This document shows, in pieces, positions 47,072-60,030 of a stretch of DNA of 64,000 bases. The position numbers were made by a program, and so were the translations under genes. Position 1 is the first letter of the stretch; every line of letters begins with the position of its first letter. The DNA is from Chelonoidis abingdonii (Eukaryota; Chordata; Testudines; Testudinidae), in assembly GCF_003597395.2 (NCBI RefSeq), contig NC_133771.1, positions 138,765,144-138,829,143 of the forward strand, given 5' to 3'. Below the pieces are notes generated by a model, which had not been told where the DNA came from, made no database searches, and saw nothing but the letters and a program-made list of their open reading frames with translations.

Positions 47072-47388
47072 GTATAAATCAAAAAGGGCTGGGAAACATA
47101 GCACAATGGGAGGAATTTAGCCTGAGGAACTTATCCCAGACCTTGAATGGGTGTAGGAGGCATCTTTAAGTCTTACGTATCTCCCCAGGACAGGACACAG
47201 TAGCTCCTCCAACTGAATTGCTATGCACTGTGTAGTAACTGTGGGGTACGAAATGACATTGGATTCCATGATAGCTTCTTTCACTTCACATCTGTCTTTT
47301 TTAAACAATGCAAGGTTGAACCAGTTGTGCTGCCAACCAGCTATTCTCAGTAGATTTCACTGTAACACTCCAGTGGCAGCCAAGTTTA

Positions 47389-47402
47389 AAAAAAAAAAAA
47401 AG
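47389..47402 (+). repeat. A-tract
   Basis: A run of A about 95 bp upstream of the candidate splice acceptor at 47,495. No retroposon body recognised before it. Confidence 0.4.
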
Positions 47403-50400
47403 AACTACATAGGATTGAATTTAATGGGGATCTAGGGTATTTCTCTGACAATAACCAACATTGGAACTTTAGTCTTTCTTCTTCTTTTTTTATAGACGAT
47501 AATTCTGCGATCTTATTAGAAAGATTTTAATAGGTAACTTCTTTATGGGAGAAATTTAGAACCTTAATCAGGACATTTCTTTTTACCTGCTATTGATTTA
47601 AATATGTTTTCCTATAACTTTGTATTCATAAATTCTTGGGATTAACTAGTGAGCACAGTTTAAACTTTATATTGTTTTCACTTCCCACTTCTTTTATCAT
47701 TTTCATTATATTTCTGTTGTAGTCATGAAACAATGGGGATACTCTTCAGTGTCCAAAATAATACCTGTAAATTCTCCGGGCTGGAAATCCTAGGTGATAT
47801 TTCCCTAGTGCATGATGTGTCTGCTTTATGTTTTAAAGGAGTTTGACTAAATTTATCCTTGATGTAACTTCATTTTGTTCACTGGAGTTATGCCACTGAG
47901 GAGTTTAGAATTCAGAGTTCGTAAGAAATACTTCTATATTTAAAATAATATTTTCAGCACGTAGGTCTCAATCGTACAAAAATGCATGTTAGCAACTTTA
48001 CTCATAGACTGTTGGTGTGCATAAAGTTATTCAAATATGTAAATTTGGATGTTTGAAGCTTTTATCATATGTATTGTCCTGACATAATTTGCCTTTAACA
48101 AGTGTTAATATGACATTTTTGCTGAAGATTCAAAAATACTATTCTCCACTAACTTAAAATGCCATTAAATTTGTCATAATAGTTATCTATATCTAGATGA
48201 TTATTACTAAGTATCACTATTATACCGTCCATTGTCAGTTCATTTGTATATGAAGAAAAAATATTTTTCTATGCAAACAGAAGTGTTTCCATTCAGTTTC
48301 ATAAATACATGGATTCCCTGGGTAGTTAGGTCATTTTAGCTACGCAGTTTCCTATAACATTGGTTGATTTTATTTGTGCTTTCATTAAAGTTTCTATTTA
48401 CTTTTTCCATCAGTTTCTTTTCTAGAATCATAATATAATCCAAAACATTGCACCTGGGTTAAACAGCCAAATTAGTTTGTGTCTAAAGAAAGGATATCTA
48501 CAGTTTTGTGGATGTTCCTGAGGGTTTTTGCTGGGTGGCGGGGGCATTGCTGTTTATCTTATGCAAGTTATACTAATTTTGACATAAAAAAATTTGTTTG
48601 GTTTATTTTTCTCAAATCAACCAAATATCCATTTTGATTGGTAGTCATTTTTTTGTGCTGTGAATTGAACATTGCAGCAGGACATTCACTGTTTGATACT
48701 TTCCTTGTCAGAAGTCGCTTTCCTTAAGGATAAAACACATTTCAGACTAAGTGAATTGTTTGTGCTGTTATTGATTTAGTGAGATTTCTTGTGAAGGAAA
48801 GTACTACTCAACCTGAGCAAGGTTTACAGATTCAGGCCCATAATGAATAGTCTATAGAAGGCCAAATAAGACACATGATGGACCAAATGTTAGAGCTGGA
48901 GGGAAACAGAGAGGCTTTGAGTTTTCTAATGATGGTTAGGAAAAAATTATTTAAGGCTAATAGGATAACCTGGATCTCAAATATAATTGTCCAAAAAAAA
49001 ATATGGTTCTTCAGTCTCTCTGTGACCAAAATAAGCAGGACAGGTTTTTGTCTTTATTTTTAATTTATGTTTCATGTTGCTGTCAGTCATGGAACTGTCA
49101 TCATAAAGCAAACAAATATTAGCTACCCCTTTGTTCAAGTGATCCTACAGGACAGTGAACATGACACCATCTTAGTGAGAGAAAGAACTCCTCAGGCCCA
49201 GCTACTGGGGAATGTGGCAGAGTGTGAACTGGGCTGGTACAAAGCTATGATATTGCTTTCTATCCCACCCTCCTGCTCAGATCTTAGGCTGCTCATCTCC
49301 ATCTGGGAGCTGAAGAGCAGCAGAAGGGTATGTGATGAAGGGCAATAACAAGGTGAGATGATGGGTTGACCTGAGCAGCAGGGGTGGGAGCTGAAAACAC
49401 AAGCTCAAAACAGCTGACAGTCCTCTGCATTTTTGTTTTTTTTTTCAATGTGTCACTTCCCTTCCCTAAGGACAAGTCTCTTACCTGATCTGACAAGCAC
49501 TGAAAGCTCCTGGGTACCTTGACTGACTGGCACATCCAATCTGAGGCGAAAATGAAACTTGGCCTTCCACCACATTTGCTCTGTAAATATTACTGAATTA
49601 ACCCTGTACGGTCTTCTGAAAGTGGACTAGAGCCAAAGGAAGGAGTTGGGAATGTGTTAAATAAACCGTCTTTGTAGTTTGCTGGCAAGTGTGAGGAAAC
49701 TGAGTCAGGATGCCAGTTTTCATTTTTATACTGTACTTAGATCAAACATACCCGTCAGTGAGTGCATTAAACAGTAAGTGCAGATCAGCAGCAGTCTGGA
49801 CCTAATTAAGCTTCACTTCCCTCACCTAGTTTTCAGGTTGTCCAAGGTGACTGGGCAGTAGGATTTTTCCTACCCTGTTTGTATTAATTTTTCTTGCTGG
49901 GAGAGTGTGTCCTTCAGCTATGTGTTGGGATCTTTGATTGCATTCACTTTTCTCTTTTAGATACTATGGCAGCTTCTTGGCTTGGACCTGCATTTGGTCC
50001 CTAGTTCTCTTCCTCATTCTTCTGTGCCAGTCTCTCCCTCTCTTTCCCCTCCTTTGTCTAACAGTCCTTTACCCTTCGTCTCTCAGCTGCCAATACATTT
50101 TTTTCCTTCTTGTATTTGGGTTTTGCATCTATCACTGTGAAACCCTCTCTCCCTAGGTAGCCAGCTGCACAGCACAGTTATAGTAATAGAAGGCAATACA
50201 CAGGAAGAGGAACTGTGTGTCTCCATACAGGGTAGAGAACAGATAGCCAGCAGAGGCAGCACAGAGGGGTGGGAATAATCAGCCAGCAGCCCACAATGAC
50301 AGGTGAAGTGGGTGATACATCCCCTCTCTTCCAAGACTGTGAATTCTGAGCATAAAGCCACAGAGGGTAAAGTAGAAAATCCTTACATCATTCTCTGTTG

Positions 50401-51292
50401 CAAAGCATAGAAAAAACAAGAGAGGTAACCTTCATTTCTCTTTAGCCTGTAGGTATATCACTTTTTAAAAGGGATCAAGGAAAGAACAGGGAAGCATAGC
50501 TCTTGCAGATAATTTATTCAAGTCCATCCCAGTGCAACAGTATGAATTGCCTGCTGAACCAAGCCTTACAGGACTGCATGAACAATCACTGTAACCCACT
50601 GGTCACTGTGGGTTAGGTGTCCCTCTCTGCGTGTGATTTACAGAGGACCAGCTACAGAGGACCTCGTCTGTTACGAGGACCAGCTACAGAATCTGGCTTC
50701 GTAGTTCAAGCTGTAGAAACTCATGTTTTTAGCTCTGGCAGGCCCTGGCTCCGTACCCAGTGTTAGCCAAGATAGTGTTCATCACGTAAGTTTAGCATGG
50801 ATTATTTAGAATGAAAAAAACTCCATTGAATATAAAAAATAATTTGCATAGTGCCAGTTTGGAGACTGGAAGTAAATGGTTAAAAATCAGACAGATGGAA
50901 AACGATGTCTTACTAGACACAAATGGCCTACAGGAAAGAATACAGAGCAAGTTGTGGAACTTTTTTGAGGAAACACAATGAGGAGGCCTAGTTGATCCCC
51001 AAAAAGGCTACTCCAAAAGCACAGGAAGAAATGGGGAATTTGTGGCTTATGCAAATTAGCCTGAGGTGTAACTTAATGAGAATAGGGTTGAAAATGATAA
51101 ATAGGTGTTGTTTCTCAGTGGCAACAAGGTAGAAGTCCTGATTTATTTTTATTATTTATTACAAGTTCTAGAGAGGCTCTAGGAAATAAGACAAAAAATT
51201 ACAAAATGCAAACAAAAACAGAGACTTAGAACAAAAGACTGTATTGTGCAGTAAATGCAGTTGCCTATTTAACATTTAAGAATAAAACATAA

Positions 51293-54200
51293 ATCATAGA
51301 AGTGTAGGGCTGGAAGACAGTCAAGAGCTCATCTAGTCTAGCCATTGATGCAGGATTAAATATACCTAGACTGTCTCTGACTGGTGTTTGTCCAATGTGT
51401 TCTTAAGACACTCCAGTGAGGGGGATTCCACAGTCTCCCTTGGAAGCCTATTCCAGAATTTAACAATCTTTATATTTACAAAGTTTGTCTTAATATCTAA
51501 CCTAGATCTCTCTTGCTGCAGATTAAGCCCATTACTTCTTGTCCTATGTTCACTGGACATGGAGAACAATTAATCACTGTTCTCCTTATAATAGCCCTTA
51601 ACATATTTGAAGATGATCAGCTCCCCCTTCGGTCTTCTTTTCTCAAAACTAAACATGCCAAGTTTTTTAATCTTTCCTCACAGGTCAGGATTTTTAAACA
51701 TTTTTATCATTTTTGTTGCTCTCCTCTGGACTCTTGCCAATTTGTCCACTTCTGTCTTGACGAGTGACACTCAGAACTGAACAGCTGAGGTCTCTCAGCA
51801 GTGCTGAGTGGAGCAGGACAATTACCTCCCATGTCTTTTCTTACAAAAGTCCTGTTAATGCACCCAGATTGTTAGCCTTTCTCACAACTGCATTCATGTT
51901 GTTGGCTTATATTTAATTTGTGATTCACTATAACACCTGGTCCTTTTCGGCAGCACTACAGACGATCCAGTTATTCAGTGTTTTATATTTGTACATTTTG
52001 ATTTTTTCCTTCCTAAGTGTGGTACGTTTTACTATTCCAGACCAGTTCTCCAATTTGTCAAGGTCATTTTGAATTCTAATCCTGCCTTCCAAAGTGCTTG
52101 CAACCCCTCCCATCTTGGTGTCATCTGCAGATTTTATAAGCATACTCTCTACTCCATTATCCAAGTCACTAATGAACACGTTGAAAAGTAGCAGACCCAC
52201 GGCAGTCCCCTGCTGAACCTCACTAGCTGTAAGTCCTCCCTGTTGGACAGTGAACTATTGATGATTACTCTTTGAGTGGTCTTTCAACCAGTTGTGCCCC
52301 CAGTTTACAGTAATTTCATCTAAATGACATTTCCGTAGTTGGCTTATGAAAATATCATAGTGGACTGTGTCAGAAGACTTACTAAAATCAAGTTATATCA
52401 TGTTTACTGCTTCCCCCCATTCACTAGGCTGTTAACACTGTCAAAAAGGGAAATGAGGTTGGTTTGAAATGATTCATTCTTGACAAATCCATGTTGCCAA
52501 TTCCTTATCACCCTCTTATACTCTATGTGCTTACAAATTGATTGTTTAATAATTTGTTCCAGCATTTTTCCAGAGATTGAAGGCTGACTAGTCTATAACT
52601 CGGTGCTCCTCTTTGTTCACCTATTTAAAGATAGGTACTACTTTTTCCCTTCTTCAGTCCTCTAGGACCTCACCTGTCCTCTGTGACTTCTCAGAGGTAA
52701 TCACAAACTCATCTAAGATTCATTCAGCTGGTTTCTTAAATACTGTAGGGTGAATTTTGTCAGGCCCTGATGACTTGAATACACCTAACTTATCTGTGTA
52801 TTCTTTAAACTATTCTTTCTCTATTCTGGCTTGTGTTCCTTCCCCATTTTTGTTAATATTAATTTGATTAAGCATCTGGTCACAATTTACTAAAAAAATG
52901 TTAACCCTAAAGCAAAACTGGCATTAAATCCTCAGCCTTCTTGGTGTGAACCCTTATTAGTTCTCCTCCAATGCTTAGTAGTAGGCCTTTGCCTTTGGTT
53001 TGCTCCTAATGTATTTAAAGGACCTTTTCTTATTGCCTTTTATGTCCCTTGCTAGGTGTAACTCAATTTATGCCTTAGCCTTTCTGATTTTGTCCTATGT
53101 GCTCGTGGTATGCTTTTGTACTCATCCTTAGTAATTTGTCCATGTTTCCTCTTTTTGTAGGATTCCTTTTTGATTTTCAGGTCATGAAAGAGCTCCTGAG
53201 GGAACTCTGTTGGTCTCTTATTATTCTTTCTATCTTTCCTTTGCATCAAGTTAGTTTGCAGTTGTGTCTTAATATTGTCTCTGAAAATGCCAGCTCTCAA
53301 CTCCTTTTCCCCTAGATTTTCTTGTGATGGGACCTTAGATACCAGATCTCTGAGTTTGTTAGTCTGCTTTTTTGAAGTCCATTGTCCTTATTCTTCTGCT
53401 TTCACACCTTTCTTGCCTTCGAAACATGAAATCTATCATTTCATGATCACTCTCACCCAAATTGCCTTCAATCTTCAGATTCACAGCCAGTTCCTCCCTG
53501 TTAGTCAGAATCCAGTCTAAAATGACAGTGTGCTTGGTTACTTCCTCTACCATCTAAAACAAGAAGTTGTCCCCAGCACATTCCAAGATCTTATTGGCCA
53601 TTTTGTGTTTTTGTGTATTAATTTTTCCAACAGATATCTGGGTAATTGAAGTCCTTCATTACTACACAGTTTTGTGTTTTGTTTATTTTGTTGTTTGTTT
53701 TATAAATGCTGTATCCACCACCTGCTCCTGATTTGATGGTCTATAGTAGACCCCTACCATGACATCGCCTCTTCACCCAGAGACTTTCAACTGGCCTGTG
53801 TCTCCCCTCTTTCTGGACTTAAGAACAAGTGTATACATTTTTATGTATATAGCCACACTTCCTTTCTTTTTACCCTGTCTCTCCTTCCTAAACAAGCTAT
53901 ACCCCCATACCAATATTCTAGTTATGAGATTTATCCACCAAATCTTAGTGATACCAATTAAGTGATGATTTAGCTTAGTTCCAGTTCTTTCTTTTTATTC
54001 CCCATACTCTTTGAATTTGTGTATAGACATCTAAGATGTTGAGCAGATTCCCCCACAGTTTTCCCTCTTGTTGCTCCTATGACCTTACTGTAATGTTTCC
54101 CTTCCCACCCCCAAAATCTAGCCTTCAGTTAAGATCACCTTTTTTTTTTTTTATACATAGTGGTGGGCTGTTGTCACCTACCCCCTTTGAATCTCACATT

Positions 54201-54300
54201 CCACTACCCCATATTTTCCTCAGGCAAGATATCCTGCAACCAGCCCAAGCCTCTTTATATTAGGGGGCTTTTTGGTTGTGTGCCTCCATATTGTGCTATA
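51293..54300 (-). pseudogene. Long CR1 LINE copy (about 3 kb, endonuclease and reverse transcriptase)
   Basis: The left end is the 3' UTR (CATAGAAGTGTAGGGCTGGA). Minus-strand parts in order from the right: endonuclease end [20 protein letters not shown] then EMIDFMFRR (53,553-53,359); a Lys/Arg-rich linker (53,300-53,052); reverse-transcriptase pieces across 52,200-52,870; GLLLFNVFISDLDNG and SADDTKMGGVASTLEGRIRI (about 52,190-52,060), where the catalytic motif reads SADD; then RTRSNGLNL and FWNRLPRETVESPSLECLKN (51,569-51,366). This is the CR1 ORF2 order. Stops and frameshifts occur throughout. It is the most complete CR1 copy in the window; the right (5') border is approximate. Confidence 0.85.
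54144..54156. repeat. T-tract
   Basis: Homopolymer T run inside the low-quality 5' part of the CR1 copy. Confidence 0.5.
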
Positions 54301-55358
54301 ACACACTCATGTATGATCTTTTAGATAGCCAGTTAGAAAAAAGTATCTAGGGATTGTACATTACAGACAGATAAAATATGGGGACTTAAAAACCTCAGTT
54401 CAGTGTCTGGTGAAGTTAGTAAGGCACATAACTCTCTGGAAGTGTCCATGAGAAATAAAAGATAAAACAGAAGAGATCATTTGGTGTGTCTAAGAAAATG
54501 TTCAAAGTGCTACAGAGGGAACATTGGACACAATGGGACAAATTCATCCTTGATACAAATGTAGTGAAGACAAGGGTCTTGGGTACATGAGGGTATCTTT
54601 TGGTGGAAGAGAAGTTATGCAGTAGCTGGTTTGTACAATATTTTTAATGGCAATGCTGTTTAACTATATGTGGTGATAATATCATTCTTCTCAATAGGCC
54701 TGCAAACAAATCCCATTTAAAACCCCCAGTGTTAGGCTTATTACCTTTAATATGAACAGAAATTGAGTTACATTCTGCCCTTACCATCTCTTCCCTAAAT
54801 CACACACTTTTCCAAGCCATGAATGCTGTCTGGGCTATCCTAATACTGCTGGGTCTTTTCACAGTCAAATAAACAAGTTTAAATTAAAACAGTGCAGCTA
54901 TTGCTTTTGAGAGCGTCCATGGGGGAAAATAAAGCAACATTTTAGAGTCAAAAGGACCTTATCTGAAAAAATCAAATCAGAAACCATGTCACCTAGTCAC
55001 AGGAGAAATTAACTGTGCCCAAAGTCTTGCAAATGTTAAAGAGAATGATACGAAAATTCCCTAGAATGAAACGTCTCCACTGCTGCATAGTAAATCTGAA
55101 ACATACAGAATATACAAAAAAACAGTTGCCAGATTCCTGAGCCTTCCTAAATCCCTAGAAGAAAGGGACCTAAATCACCTCAAGGTATCACCTGAGGATC
55201 CTCCTAATTTAGGAGAATCCTTGGCTAGCAAACCCAAGCCTCTCCTGGTGCTCTCCCACACATAATCCTGTCCTAGTGGGTGTACGGGGCAGTCTGAAGG
55301 GGGAGTTTATAAGAAAGGGCTGGAGCACAATCCACAATGACTAGGCTTGACAGACTTG

Positions 55359-55537
55359 GGGAGGGATAGCTCAGTGATTTGAGCATTGGCCTGCTAAACC
55401 CAGGGTTGTGAGTTCAATCCTTGAGGGTGCCATTTAAGGATCTGGGGCAAAAATCTGTTTGGGGATTGGCCCTGCTTTGAGCAGGGGGTTTGACTAGATG
55501 ACCTCCTGAGCTCCCTTCCAACCCTGTTGTTCTATGA
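55359..55537 (+). mobile_element. tRNA-derived SINE with CR1-type tail
   Basis: The head is tRNA-like: GGGAGGGATAGCTCAGTGAT (A box about 55,367-55,378), an anticodon-arm-like TTGGCCTGCTAAACCCAGGG, and a B box GAGTTCAATCC (55,410-55,420). The tail reads CTGCTTTGAGCAGGGGGTTT, GACTAGATGACCTCCTGAGC and ends TTCTATG, matching the CR1 3' end at 10,990-11,056. This is the structure known for cryptodiran turtle tRNA SINEs, which use CR1 reverse transcriptase. Confidence 0.9.
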
Positions 55538-55943
55538 ATTAAATTTGTATTTTTATTTTTTATCATTTTGACCAATTAGTATCAATATTTATTTTTAAGC
55601 ATTTTTAAATTTTTTTTATCTATTTTAAATTTTCACAGCAGCATAAAATTGTGAAGCAGCAGGTGAATCAATTATTTAGTGATAGCAGACATTGAGATTC
55701 AAAAAGGTAAACTTTATAAACCATTACAACTCAAATTATCAACATCACATATAGAAATATACGAAGTAAATATCCTCTATCAACAAATCAGACCTGTTTT
55801 TACTGTTCATTCGCTGGTCCATTTGTAACAAGCCTAATTCAAAAGGCTAAATCACTGGAAATTGGCTCCAATTAGTTCATAGGCAATATTTTTCTTTGTG
55901 TCTATGTGTGAACTTTGATTATTATCGATGAAAATACTTTTTC

Positions 55944-55960
55944 GTGTGTGTGTGTGTACA
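55944..55960. repeat. (TG)n microsatellite
   Basis: CGTGTGTGTGTGTGTAC, a short dinucleotide run. Confidence 0.7.
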
Positions 55961-57125
55961 GTGAAATTGACATTTACTGACATTTGATGTACCAGTAAAA
56001 ATTAAATCCTTCCAAGCCTAGTTATGAATGTAGTAGCCTCCAGGATTACAGATGGGCGCCTGCACTTCCAAGTGCACTTAGTGATGGGAATCTGGCCCCT
56101 ATGAAGGCACATGTTATATTTTACAATGTACTGTTATTCCAAATAATATAGTGAAGGAACCCAGTGTAATGGGGGGAGGGAAGTCTAGTAATTACTACTT
56201 TTTGTGGTAGATTTAGACCTCTTCTTTCCAGGTATTTTACAGTAACCTTAAATTAGCCATTTCTGTAGTCTCAGCAGTGAATGCTGTATAGTTTGACAGC
56301 CAGTTATTTCAAAATACGTACAGCCTTTATAGTCCTAATTGCAGTTTCTAGCAAAAAGGGAAAACTAATAAGGAGGTGTGATGGAAAAGTCAATGTACTG
56401 TGCTTTTTACCTTTCCTCTTTCCCCCAGGTTAACCTGTCTGGAGGGAAGGAAGCAAAAAAGAAATTCTTGTTACTTTCCCTGAATAAACCACACTGGAAG
56501 GAGGAAAGTTTCCTGTAGCTGTTGTACTAATAAGTATGTGAGCATCCATAATATACTTAAAGGCTTGAAAAGATCATTTGCTTGGATGCTCAGTAGTATT
56601 TGGTGGAAGATTTCTTACACAGGAATCAGAGTATGCATTGAATGATAATTTCAAAATACCTGCAAGAATCTAATAATGAGCAGTAGATATATATACACAA
56701 TGTAATTCAGTGTAATATGTCAATACTAATGTTAGCCTCACTGTGCCGATAAATAGGAAGCACCATAGTGCTTTTCTGGTTTCCTCCAGAACCAGAAAAT
56801 GTCTTGCCTTCCTTGTTTCTCTGCCTCCAAGGAGGCAGAGTGGGCTCTGTATATACACTAGTTGTGAGAAAGGCCATGGATGTTTTAGGTTTATATATGA
56901 CTATTCATCTTGAAGATCCCAAAAAAGGGTGTAAAGCTACCAAAAATATATTATCTGAATGGATTTAGATGTTCATTAAGGATGCTTACAGCAGCCAAAG
57001 TCAGCCTTACCTACTTAGGGATGGTGCTCATCCCACTTGAACTGGACCTTCCAAGACTGAGAGAGGTATCTCTTCTCTAGTTAAGGTTGTTACTATGGTG
57101 ATATTAATTCTTGGTGGGAAGATAG

Positions 57126-57275
57126 GAATTGCCATAATGGATAAGACTAGTGGTCCATCTAGTCCAGTGTCCTGCACCCAGATGCTTCAGGAAAAGGTTC
57201 AATGCCGCTCTTCCTACCCATGGTAAGCAAGTTTCTTGTTGACTGCCATAAGGTAGTTGTGAAGCATAAGAATTT
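57126..57275 (-). repeat. CR1 3' end fragment
   Basis: AGGAATTGCCATAATGGATA and CTAGTGGTCCATCTAGTCCA then GTGTCCTG follow the reverse complement of the CR1 3' UTR pattern. Short and diverged. Confidence 0.6.
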
Positions 57276-57551
57276 ATAAATTAAACTTTGAAAGGGCAGA
57301 ACATAGGGGAAACATTAATATTCTGGCAATTGGTGCATTATAGGTTCAGACATTCAAACACTACCTTACAATACATTCATTGAAGCTTTTGAATTATTTA
57401 AGTACAATACGTTTTAAAAAGTACTAAATAAGTTAGTTGTAATATGTATTGGATCATATAGCTCTCATTCTGTTGGGCTGTAAAGATCAGAACCAGTATT
57501 AGTGATAAATCTATGACTATTAAAGTTAGTTCAGCATTCTGAAATGGCTAA

Positions 57552-57958
57552 CAGTAGAACCTCAGAGTTACAAACATCTCAGGGATGGAGGTTGTTCGTA
57601 ACTCAAAACCATTCATAACTGAGCAAAACATTATGGTTGTTCTTTCAAAAGTTTACAACAGAACTCTGACTTAATACAGCTTTGAAACTTTACTATGCAG
57701 AAGAAAAATGCTCCTTTTGCCATCTTAATTTAAATGAAACAAGCACAGAAAAAATGTCCTTAGGTTGTCAAGTTTTTGTTTTTGTAATCTTTATCTTTAT
57801 TTTTTTTAGTAGTGTACATTTAGCACAGTACTGTACTGTATTTGCGTAGGTTTTTTGGTCTCTGCTGCTGCCTGATTGTGTGCTTTTGGTTCCAAATGAG
57901 GCATGTGATTGACTGGCCAGTTTGTAACTCTGGTGTTTGTAACTCTGAGGTGCTACTA
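57552..57958. mobile_element. Tigger-like (pogo/mariner) non-autonomous element
   Basis: Left end CAGTAGAACCTCAGAGTTAC and right end GTAACTCTGAGGTGCTACTA are inverted repeats of about 25 bp with few mismatches. Subterminal copies GTTCGTAACTC and TTTGTAACTC repeat the same word. The right flank is TA, as expected for the mariner superfamily; the left flank has decayed to AA. No transposase frame. 407 bp. Confidence 0.75.
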
Positions 57959-58075
57959 TATAAATATATTTATATAATACTAATTTATTAATATTATATC
58001 ATTATTAATATAATTATTAAATATTAATATAATTATTAATATTAATTTATATATTTATGTAAATACTGGCAGCAG
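57959..58075. repeat. AT-rich low-complexity, self-complementary
   Basis: Almost pure A/T with repeated ATTATTAATATTA words. It starts exactly at the right end of the Tigger-like element, a common TA-rich target. Confidence 0.7.
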
Positions 58076-58751
58076 GCTAATGTTAAAATAGATATATATA
58101 TTGCTAAGCAGTAAACAAAGCTTAATTGCCAAAGTAAACAGTAAAGAATAAATAGTTTAAAATTTCTAGCAGTAAATTTAGAGGGTTTAACTGCAAAATA
58201 AAAAGAAGGAAAATTCTGCAGGAACTTCTAAGAAATTTATCCCTGATACCCTGTTATTTCAGGAAACACACCCGCAAGATGGGATAAGAATCAGTGATTC
58301 AGGGAAACTTGTTTAACCAAGCATATTTCTCTTTGTACCACTTGAAAAGGAAAAACATGATTGTATTGATAGCTAGACCTCATTTTAAATGAAGGACTGA
58401 AAGATTTAAAAACTAGAGTTCTATTACTTAAAGAAATGTTATTTGAAGGGAAAATTACTTTGGTCTCTGTATATGCATCATATCAAGTGACATTTTTATG
58501 AAATACTGTAGTTTCCCAAGAACTGCAAGGCCTCCAGTGAAGGAGATTTTTCTAACTCAGGTAAGGGGCATGAGAGGAGTGAGATTTTTACAGTGTAGTA
58601 AACCCCAAACTGGATAGGTCAGGTAGAAGAGTCATAAATGATAGAGATGCTAGTAAGAAGAAAAATGAGCATTTAAATAATCTGCCATTGAGAGATGTAT
58701 GGAATCTGTAAATGCGAACAATAAGGAAAATTCATTTACTTCAGCCATGGA

Positions 58752-60030
58752 ATCACAGAAATATAGATCTGGAAGGAGCCAGCCTCCTGCACTGAGACAG
58801 GACTAAATATTATCTAGACGATCCCTCACAAGTGTTTGTCTATCCTGTTCTTTAAAACCTCCAATGACAGAGATTCCACAGTCTCCCTAGGCAATTTATT
58901 CCAGTGCTTAATCACCATGCCAGGAACTTTTTCCTAATATCTAACCTAAATCTCTCTCTTGTTGCTATTTAAGCCCTTTACTTCTTGTCCTGTTCTCAAT
59001 GGATAAGGAGAACAGTGTATCACCCCCTTCTTTATAACAACTATTTATGTACGTGCAGACTGTAGTTATGTCCCTTTCAGTCTTCTCTTCTCCAGACGAA
59101 ACAAACTCAGTTTTTTCAATCTTCCCTCATAGATCATTTTTTCTAGGCCTTTAATTAACCTTTATTGCTCTCCTCTGAACTTTCTCCAATTTGTCCATGT
59201 CTTTCCTGAGGTGTGGTGGAGATAACTAGACACAGTACTCCAGGTGAGGCCTTATAAGTACTGAGTAGAGCTAAAGAATTACTTCTTGTGTCTTGCTTAC
59301 AACACTCCTGCTACTACATCCCAGAATGATGATCATTTTTTGTAGTATTACATTGTTGACTCATATTTAGTTTGTGATCCATTATAATACCCAGCTCCTT
59401 TTCTGCTGTACTTCTTCTTAGGCAGTCATTTCTCATTTTGTATTTCAACAGTTGATTATTCCTTCCTCAGTAATTCTAAATGTAGTACTTTGCATTTGTC
59501 CTTACTGAATTTCATCCTATTTATGTCAGGCCACTTCTCCAGTTTGTAAAGATAATTTTGAATTCTAATCCTGTCCGCCAAAGCTCTTGCATCTCCTGCC
59601 ATCTTGGTATCATCCACAAACTTTATAAGTGTGTTCTCTATCCTATTATCCAAATCATCTCTGAAGATATTGAATAGGACCAGACCCAGGACAGAACACT
59701 TCAGGACCCCACCTGATATACCCTTCCAACTTGATTGTGAACCATTGATAATTACTCTGAGTATGGTTTTCCAACCAGTTGTGCATCCACCTTATAGTAG
59801 GTTTGTCTAGGCTATATTTCCCTAGTTTGCTTATGAGAAGGTCCTGTGAGACAGTATCAAAAGCCTTACAAAAATCAAAATATATCATATCTGCTATTTC
59901 TCCCCATCCATAAGGCTTGTTACCCTGTCAAAGAAGGATATGAGGTTGGTGTGACATGGATTGATTCTTGACAAATTCATGTTGACTCTTATTCATCACC
60001 ATATTATCTTCTAGGTGCTTACAATTATCC
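58752..60030 (-). pseudogene. CR1 LINE copy, reverse-transcriptase C-half and 3' UTR
   Basis: Minus-strand parts: IYFDFCKAFDTVSQDLLISK (59,888) with NYQWFTIKLEGYIRWG, then DNRIENTLIKFVDDTKMAGD (FVDD replaces the usual FADD; about 59,600) and RIRIQNYLYKLEKW, NRMKFSKDKCKVLHL. Left of that are the decayed C-terminus and the 3' UTR starting CACAGAAATATAGATCTGGA. One frameshift separates the 59,655 and 59,653 frames. Related to, but not identical with, the copies at 33,418 and 51,293. Confidence 0.85.

Noticed and set aside
46780..47169. Proline/alanine-rich open frames on both strands
   Set aside because: They lie inside the hAT MITE 46,750-47,071, and their composition follows from its GC-rich interior.
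49938..50156. Hydrophobic open frame following a good splice acceptor at about 49,961
   Set aside because: In the phase required by exon 2 the reading stops after about 14 residues (NTMAASWLGPAFGP), and no strong donor was seen.
55359..55430. A functional tRNA gene
   Set aside because: The tRNA-like stretch lacks a proper 3' acceptor arm and is fused to a CR1-type tail, so it is a SINE head.
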